Assembly: GCA_020445245.1 (NCBI GenBank)
Contig: JAGRHB010000041.1
Location: 1-10,123 of the forward strand
Reading direction: 5' to 3'
From: Gammaproteobacteria bacterium
GTDB taxonomy: Bacteria > Pseudomonadota > Gammaproteobacteria > Chromatiales > Sedimenticolaceae
DNA length: 10,123 nt
Shown in pieces: positions 5,897 to 10,123 of the stretch. A program made the translations under genes and the position numbers. The notes under the pieces are model-generated. The model did not search any database, was not told the DNA's origin, and saw only the letters and a list, made by a program, of their open reading frames with translations. The stretch's first letter is position 1, and each line of letters opens with the position of its first letter.

Positions 5897-7978
5897 TCAG
5901 TCGATCTGTTGCAGCAGCTCTTCGATCTGGCGCCGGTGCTCGGGACTGCGCGCGCCGCTGAGCGCCTGGTTGAGCATGTCCTTTGCGCCGTCCTGGTCAC
6001 CGATCTCGAGGTAGGCACGGGCGAGATCGAGGCTCATCGTGAAGGTATCGTCCTCGATGCTGTCGGTATCGTCGATCGGCTCAAGTTCGATGCCGGCGTC
6101 GCGCGACGAGTCCATACTGTCGGCAGAGGTCAGCTGGTCGTCGAGTTCGGTCAGGATGCTCGGGATGTCGTCATCTGCCGCCATCTGTTCGTCGTTGGCG
6201 CTGCGCATGTCGGCACGTTCGGCCTCGGCGCCGAGTTCGGCAACCCACGAGGCGATGTCGTCATCCGTGAACTCGGTGTCGAGACCCATGGGCTCGGGGG
6301 ACTCGGCCAGCAGCTTGCTCTCGTCGATCATGGTGTCGAGCAGGGAGTTGGTCAGTCCGCCACCGGGGCGCTCGGCCTGGACGGCCCGACGCATGGCATC
6401 GAGGTCCAGCTCCGGCAATTCCACGGGCTCGATGTCGTCGTCGATGTCCGTTGCCGGCTCGTCGGCGAGTTCCTGTGCCAGGTGGCGCAGATCCGCCTCG
6501 GCCTGTTTGAGGTCGGCCTTCGCAGGCACGCTCTCGGCGCGGTAGGCGGCCTTGGCCTCGCGGTTCACCCGCGGCAGGTCGGCCATCGGCGGGGCGGCTT
6601 CGACTGCCTGTGGCCGCCGGGCGAGCATCATCAGGGCGCTCAGTCCCAGCAGCCCGAGCACGACCCACACCACCCACAGGTACTGCTCGTACACCGGCTG
6701 GGACGCCGGAGCGGCTGCCGCGGGTGCAAGGGGCTCGATCGTGACGACTGGTACCGGCGCCTGCGCGCTCCCGGCGGGAGTCTTCTCCAGTCGGCTTTCA
6801 AGCGCAGGGGGCAGCTGCGGCGGTACTGCGGCGGGCATTGTCGGCTCGGCGACCTGCGCCTCCTGTTGCAGTGTCTCGCGCGTCGCGACCTCGGATTGCA
6901 GGGCCTCGATCTGGGCGTCTTTCAGCTCGACCAGGCGTTGCATGCGGTCGAGTTCCGCCTCCAGGCGTGCCAGCCGGGATTCGATAGCCCCGGTGGTGAT
7001 GCGATTGCTCTCGATTTCTTCCATCGTGACCAGCAGCTGTTCCTGGATTGCCTGGTCACTGCCTGGTTCGGCATCGGTCTTTTCTTTTTCATTGAGGATC
7101 CGCAGCTGGGCGTCAGCCGGCTTGCTTTCGACCTCGACGCGGGGTTGCGGCGGCGCCTGCACCGGTGGCTGTGCCGGTTCCACGGGTGCCGGTGGTGCAG
7201 CCGGCGCCGCGGCCACCGTCTCGATGGCGCGAGGCGAGGTGGCTACCGGCGCCTGCCAACGACGGCTCTGTGCAGAGAATTCGGCGCGGGCGGCCGCGGC
7301 GTCGAGTTCTTCGATGAGCCCGCGCGGTGGTACGGTCAGGGTCGCACCGGCGCGCAGCTTGTTGACGTTGTTGTCGATGAAAGCCTGCGGATTTGCGCGC
7401 AGCAGTGCCATTGCCATCTGCTGGGTGGTGATGCCTCGGGGCTTGAGCTTCTGCGCAATTGGCCACAGCGTTTCACCGCTGCGCACCGGGCCGTACACAT
7501 CGGCGCCACTGGTGATCGGGGTTGCCTGCGGTACGGCTGCGGCCTTCGCAGGCCGCACACTGGCAGAGCGCGCCGGCTGGATCCTCGTGGGCGGGTCCAA
7601 CAGCAGGGTGTACTGCTTGATCAACTGGCCGCCGGGCCAAGACATCTGCAACGGGAAATCGATGAAGGGTTCGGCCACCGGCCGGTCACTGCGCATACGC
7701 ACCAGCCAGCGGTCCGCCGACTGCACGATGTCGAACTGCAGGCTGGCCAGAAAATGGTCGTAGGCGATGCCGAGGCGCTCGAAATGTGACTGGTTCGCGA
7801 CACGCAACCGTAGGTCTTCGTGCTGGCCCGGGGCCAGGCCGATCAGGTCGATCTCGGCATCCAGTGGTTGATTGAGAAACGAGTTGACCCGTGCCTCGCC
7901 AAGGGTGACCGCAAGACCCGCCAGCGGCGCAAACAGGGAGATCAGCAGCAGCATTCGGCGTAGATGATGCATCAGCAT
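5897..7978 (-). CDS. fimV: FimV/HubP-family polar landmark protein
   Basis: A 693-residue single-pass inner-membrane protein. An N-terminal signal peptide ends near G-L-A (residue 23); a FimV N-terminal domain follows (L-G-E-A-R-V-N-S-F-L-N-Q-P-L-D-A-E-I, 26-43, on to about 130). A LysM domain for peptidoglycan binding lies at about 163-216 (S-G-E-T-L-W-P-I-A). Then come a Pro/Ala-rich linker (243-283), a coiled coil (308-376), one membrane helix (433-453), an acidic cytoplasmic region (500-645, with D-I-D-D-D-I and similar) and the FimV C-terminal motif L-D-L-A-R-A-Y-L-E-I-G-D (650-661). Start ATG at 7976-7978 has a weak GGA five bases upstream; ATG at 7970-7972 is an alternative. Known of the family: FimV organises type IV pili and c-di-GMP signalling, and Vibrio HubP anchors ParA-like ATPases at the pole. 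The gene often neighbours asd or truA; here it sits among nonulosonic acid genes. Length is shorter than Pseudomonas FimV, with fewer acidic repeats. Confidence 0.92.
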   Translation of the reverse strand: MLMHHLRRMLLLISLFAPLAGLAVTLGEARVNSFLNQPLDAEIDLIGLAPGQHEDLRLRVANQSHFERLGIAYDHFLASLQFDIVQSADRWLVRMRSDRPVAEPFIDFPLQMSWPGGQLIKQYTLLLDPPTRIQPARSASVRPAKAAAVPQATPITSGADVYGPVRSGETLWPIAQKLKPRGITTQQMAMALLRANPQAFIDNNVNKLRAGATLTVPPRGLIEELDAAAARAEFSAQSRRWQAPVATSPRAIETVAAAPAAPPAPVEPAQPPVQAPPQPRVEVESKPADAQLRILNEKEKTDAEPGSDQAIQEQLLVTMEEIESNRITTGAIESRLARLEAELDRMQRLVELKDAQIEALQSEVATRETLQQEAQVAEPTMPAAVPPQLPPALESRLEKTPAGSAQAPVPVVTIEPLAPAAAAPASQPVYEQYLWVVWVVLGLLGLSALMMLARRPQAVEAAPPMADLPRVNREAKAAYRAESVPAKADLKQAEADLRHLAQELADEPATDIDDDIEPVELPELDLDAMRRAVQAERPGGGLTNSLLDTMIDESKLLAESPEPMGLDTEFTDDDIASWVAELGAEAERADMRSANDEQMAADDDIPSILTELDDQLTSADSMDSSRDAGIELEPIDDTDSIEDDTFTMSLDLARAYLEIGDQDGAKDMLNQALSGARSPEHRRQIEELLQQID

Positions 7979-8025
7979 AACGATCCAGTAGTTGTTATTT
8001 CCGTCGGAGCAATCACTGCAGCGGG

Positions 8026-8045
8026 TTATCGGCCGAATCGGATAA
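8026..8045. promoter_or_regulatory. Dyad in the fimV leader (TTATC-N10-GATAA)
   Basis: Five-base arms TTATC (8026-8030) and GATAA (8041-8045) flank a ten-base spacer that contains CGGCCG-like symmetry. It lies about 50 bases before the fimV ATG, between the candidate promoter and the start codon. One turn of helix between arm edges would suit a dimeric regulator, but short dyads occur by chance; no regulator is implied. Confidence 0.22.
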
Positions 8046-8152
8046 TTCCTGAGCTGTACCCGCAGCCGGTTGTTGCTGTCGGTACCTGTGGGCGACCGGG
8101 CCGAGGGGGCCGCTGCTGCATCGGCCTTCGTTCGGGCGATTGCAGTTCGCGC

Positions 8153-8179
8153 AGTCTAGCATGGTGAAGCGCTATGCAA
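8153..8179 (-). promoter_or_regulatory. Candidate promoter upstream of fimV
   Basis: In the 249-bp gap between legB and fimV the minus strand reads TTGCAT (8174-8179), 15 bases, then TAGACT (8153-8158), the latter preceded by TGC to form an extended -10. The spacer is shorter than the ideal 17. Predicted transcription start near 8146 gives a leader of about 168 bases before fimV. A bulged hairpin (outer arms 8197-8201 and 8219-8223) just after the legB stop has no U-run. No gene is supported in this gap. Confidence 0.35.
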
Positions 8180-8227
8180 GGCCCCGATGGTCCATGGCGT
8201 CCGGCCGGTTGCGCCACCGACGCTGCG

Positions 8228-9226
8228 TCAGATGTTGTAGCGCTGGTGCTTGTACTGGCGCAGGTTGTCCGGCTGCACGAACCAGTCGATGGTCTCATCG
8301 AGGGCGCGGGCGAATCCGTCCCGGCCCCCGTATCCGGGCTGCCAGCCCAGCAGGTCGCGGGCCCGGCTGTTGTCCGCCCACAGGCGCTCGACCTCGCTGT
8401 CCGGCGGTCGCAGGCGCTCGTCGTCGCTGACGATCGTGATATCGGCGTCCATCCGTTCGGCGATCAACTGCGCGGTGTCACCGATGCTGATCTCGAAGTT
8501 GCTGCCGAGGTTGATCACCTCGCCGACCGCGCTGACAGCTTCGGCTGCTTTGATGAACCCGTGCACGGTGTCGGCGACAAAACTGAAGTCGCGCGTCGGA
8601 TGCAGCGAGCCGAGCCTGATCTCACGCTGGCCCGCCGCGATCTGGGTGATGATCGTCGGGATGACCGCACGTGCCGACTGGCGCGGACCGAAGGTGTTGA
8701 AGGGTCGGATCACCGCCACCGGTGTGCCGAACGAGCGCTGGAACGACAACGCGATCTGGTCGGCTCCGATCTTGGTGGCGGAGTAGGGCGACTGCCCCTG
8801 CAGCGGGTGTTCCTCGGTGATGGGGACGAAGCGCGCCGTGCCGTAGACCTCGCTGGTCGAGGTGTGGACCACCTTGGCGACCCCGAGGTCACGCGCCGCC
8901 TGCACCACATTCAGGGTGCCGCGGATGTTCGTGTCCACATAGGCGTCCGGCGAGTGATAGGAATACGGGATGCCGATCAGCGCGGCGAGGTGCAGTACGG
9001 TATCGCAACCCTGCATCGCGGTACGAACACCGTGGGGATCTCGTATGTCGCCGGCGAAGATTTCGAGTGCATCGCGGATTTCGGGCGGCGCGGTGTCGAG
9101 CCAGCCCCAGTGGCCAAAACTGTTGTAGTAGACGAAGGCGCGTACCGTATAGCCGGCCTTGACCAGGGCTTCGCAAAGATGCGAGCCGATAAAGCCGTCG
9201 GCACCGGTGACCAGTACTTTGCGCAT
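8228..9226 (-). CDS. legB: NAD-dependent nucleotide-sugar 4,6-dehydratase, LegB type
   Basis: A 332-residue short-chain dehydrogenase (extended SDR) that removes water from UDP- or GDP-GlcNAc to give the 4-keto-6-deoxy sugar, first step of legionaminic-acid synthesis. Motifs: NAD site G8-A-D-G-F-I-G14; D60-I-R-D63; H-L-A-A-L-I-G-I-P-Y-S-Y-H-S-P-D (79-94), a hallmark of the LegB group; S-T-S-E-V-Y-G (123-129) with the catalytic Thr/Glu; Y148-S-A-T-K152; R-P-F-N-T-F-G-P-R-Q-S-A-R (174-186); R-D-F-S-F-V-A-D-T (212-220); and the Y-x-x-x-x-Y-N-I end typical of LegB proteins. Start ATG at 9224-9226 lies two bases after the stop of the TPR gene, so the two are probably cotranscribed. The aminotransferase LegC, usually next in such clusters, is absent; a gap and fimV follow instead. 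Confidence 0.9.
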   Translation of the reverse strand: MRKVLVTGADGFIGSHLCEALVKAGYTVRAFVYYNSFGHWGWLDTAPPEIRDALEIFAGDIRDPHGVRTAMQGCDTVLHLAALIGIPYSYHSPDAYVDTNIRGTLNVVQAARDLGVAKVVHTSTSEVYGTARFVPITEEHPLQGQSPYSATKIGADQIALSFQRSFGTPVAVIRPFNTFGPRQSARAVIPTIITQIAAGQREIRLGSLHPTRDFSFVADTVHGFIKAAEAVSAVGEVINLGSNFEISIGDTAQLIAERMDADITIVSDDERLRPPDSEVERLWADNSRARDLLGWQPGYGGRDGFARALDETIDWFVQPDNLRQYKHQRYNI

Positions 9227-9228
9227 GC

Positions 9229-10123
9229 TCAGGCCGCTGTCTCGCTCTGTTGCAGCAGCGCCAGCGCCGCCTTGTTGTCAGGGTCTTTTTCCAGCACGTA
9301 GCTGAATGCGGTCTTGGCCGCGTCGTCCACGCCCATGGTCTGATACAGCCTGCCCAGACGCAACATCGCAGACAGATCGCCCGGTGCCTTGGTGAGATAG
9401 TCGGTATAGATATCGGCCGACGTCTGGACGTCGCCGGACAGGCGCAGCAATTCCGCGTACTGCGGGGCATAGGCCGGGGCCAGTCCGGCCAGGGTCTCCA
9501 GGATCAGCAATGCCTGTTCGTGCTGTTGCTGCGACATCGCGATCACGGCCATGCGCCGCAATGCATCCTCGAGTCGCGGATTCGGCTCCTCGGCACCACC
9601 CGTGTCGAGGTCTTCGCGCACCAGCTCGATCAGCGCACCGTAGTGATCGAACGCCGCCACCGCGTCACCCCCCAGCTCGGCGAGGTAGCCGGTGGCAAGC
9701 AGCTGCAACTGACCCGCCTCGGCGCCTGTCTGGTGGGTTAGCTGCTCGGCCGCGTTGGTGAGTTCTTCGATATTGCGCTCTTTGAACAGCACCTGGAGTT
9801 TGCCGCGTACCGGGCCCAACGCCGTCTCTGCGCGGACCTTTCTTGCATGTGAGGTCTCCCGCGTCTGCATGATCGCGCGGAACTGTTCTTCCAGTGTGTC
9901 GAGGCGCTGCGCGATTGCTGGCCGGAGCTGCGCCGCGGCCTGTGGGTGACGGTGCCGCCACACGCGTGCGCGACCCGGGACGCCGTCTTCCGCCCATTGC
10001 GCAATCAGGCGATCAAAATCCGGTGCCTCGCTGTCCTCGGCAATGGCGCTGCCGACCCGATGCTGTGCCTGTTCCACCAGCTTCAGGATCTGCCGGGCGT
10101 TGTCGCGGTAGGCGCTGTAATAG
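9229..10123 (-). CDS. TPR-repeat protein, partial (N-terminus outside window)
   Basis: The frame is open to the right edge (last full codon 10120-10122), giving 297 visible residues; a GTG at 10075-10077 is probably internal, since the open frame continues beyond it with Y-Y-S-A-Y-R-D-N-A-R-Q-I-L. The sequence is helical throughout, with a charged middle (about R-K-V-R-A-E-T to E-R-N-I-E-E-L). Its last third carries at least two TPR-like units, including Y-A-E-L-L-R-L-S-G-D-V-Q-T-S-A-D-I-Y and L-G-R-L-Y-Q-T-M-G-V-D-D-A-A, ending in the usual D-P-D-N-K-A-A-L. TPRs mediate protein contacts; no catalytic domain is visible. Only two bases separate it from legB, suggesting a role with sugar synthesis or glycan transfer. 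The missing N-terminal part could hold an enzyme domain, for example a glycosyltransferase; that is a guess. Confidence 0.7.
   Translation of the reverse strand, partial: YYSAYRDNARQILKLVEQAQHRVGSAIAEDSEAPDFDRLIAQWAEDGVPGRARVWRHRHPQAAAQLRPAIAQRLDTLEEQFRAIMQTRETSHARKVRAETALGPVRGKLQVLFKERNIEELTNAAEQLTHQTGAEAGQLQLLATGYLAELGGDAVAAFDHYGALIELVREDLDTGGAEEPNPRLEDALRRMAVIAMSQQQHEQALLILETLAGLAPAYAPQYAELLRLSGDVQTSADIYTDYLTKAPGDLSAMLRLGRLYQTMGVDDAAKTAFSYVLEKDPDNKAALALLQQSETAA

Noticed and set aside
5891..7789. 632-codon open frame on the + strand opposite fimV
   Set aside because: It mirrors a well-supported fimV frame on the other strand. Its translation is Leu/Gly/Arg-rich with no recognisable domain, as expected of antisense frames in GC-rich coding DNA.
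8197..8223. Bulged hairpin after legB as an intrinsic terminator
   Set aside because: The stem is broken by a five-base bulge and no U-tract follows, so termination is not supported.
8026..8298. Possible 90-residue gene in the legB-fimV gap
   Set aside because: Much of it overlaps the legB 3' end in another frame. The residue composition is shadow-like, and there is no convincing ribosome-binding site.
8174..9301. 375-codon open frame on the + strand opposite legB
   Set aside because: LegB on the minus strand has all the SDR motifs. The plus-strand frame is a GC-rich shadow.

Overview
The window is GC-rich by eye and dense in genes, with short gaps, many start/stop overlaps and several GTG starts. 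A FimV-family protein with the full gammaproteobacterial layout (signal peptide, LysM, one membrane helix, acidic tail, FimV C-terminal motif) suggests a high-GC gammaproteobacterium. The sequence gives no firmer placement. No tRNA, rRNA, insertion sequence, CRISPR array or phage gene was found.

Left block (1-1172, + strand): the 3' part of a CHAD-domain gene, cut by the window edge, overlaps by four bases (ATGA) an orphan ParA-type ATPase. No ParB or other obvious adaptor follows. CHAD domains are known to associate with polyphosphate granules, so the pair may be a granule-positioning module; this is inference. A 146-bp convergent gap (1173-1318) holding hairpins ends the block.

Right block (1319-10123, all - strand, so read from right to left). 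First comes a TPR protein whose 5' end lies outside the window. Two bases after it is a LegB-type NAD-dependent nucleotide-sugar 4,6-dehydratase. A 249-bp gap with a candidate promoter and a small dyad leads to a fimV/hubP-like gene. A strong hairpin and a candidate extended -10 promoter separate fimV from a tight four-gene set: neuC/legG (hydrolysing 2-epimerase), neuB/legI (nonulosonic acid synthase), a Tat-signal protein of the gluconate 2-dehydrogenase subunit 3 family, and a GMC-family FAD oxidoreductase. The junctions in this set overlap by 1, 4 and 4 bases.

How the genes may work together: LegB, NeuC/LegG and NeuB/LegI are three steps of the legionaminic-acid type of nonulosonic (sialic-like) acid pathway. 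The aminotransferase (LegC), acetyltransferase (LegH) and CMP-transferase (LegF) are not in the window. Such sugars commonly decorate flagellin, LPS or capsule. FimV/HubP is a polar landmark protein for pili and flagella, so the neighbourhood has a cell-surface and cell-pole theme. The most unusual feature is the coupling of an apparently Tat-exported, cytochrome-less GMC dehydrogenase pair to the nonulosonic acid synthase. The GMC subunit also lacks, by eye, the usual catalytic His and Asn/His.
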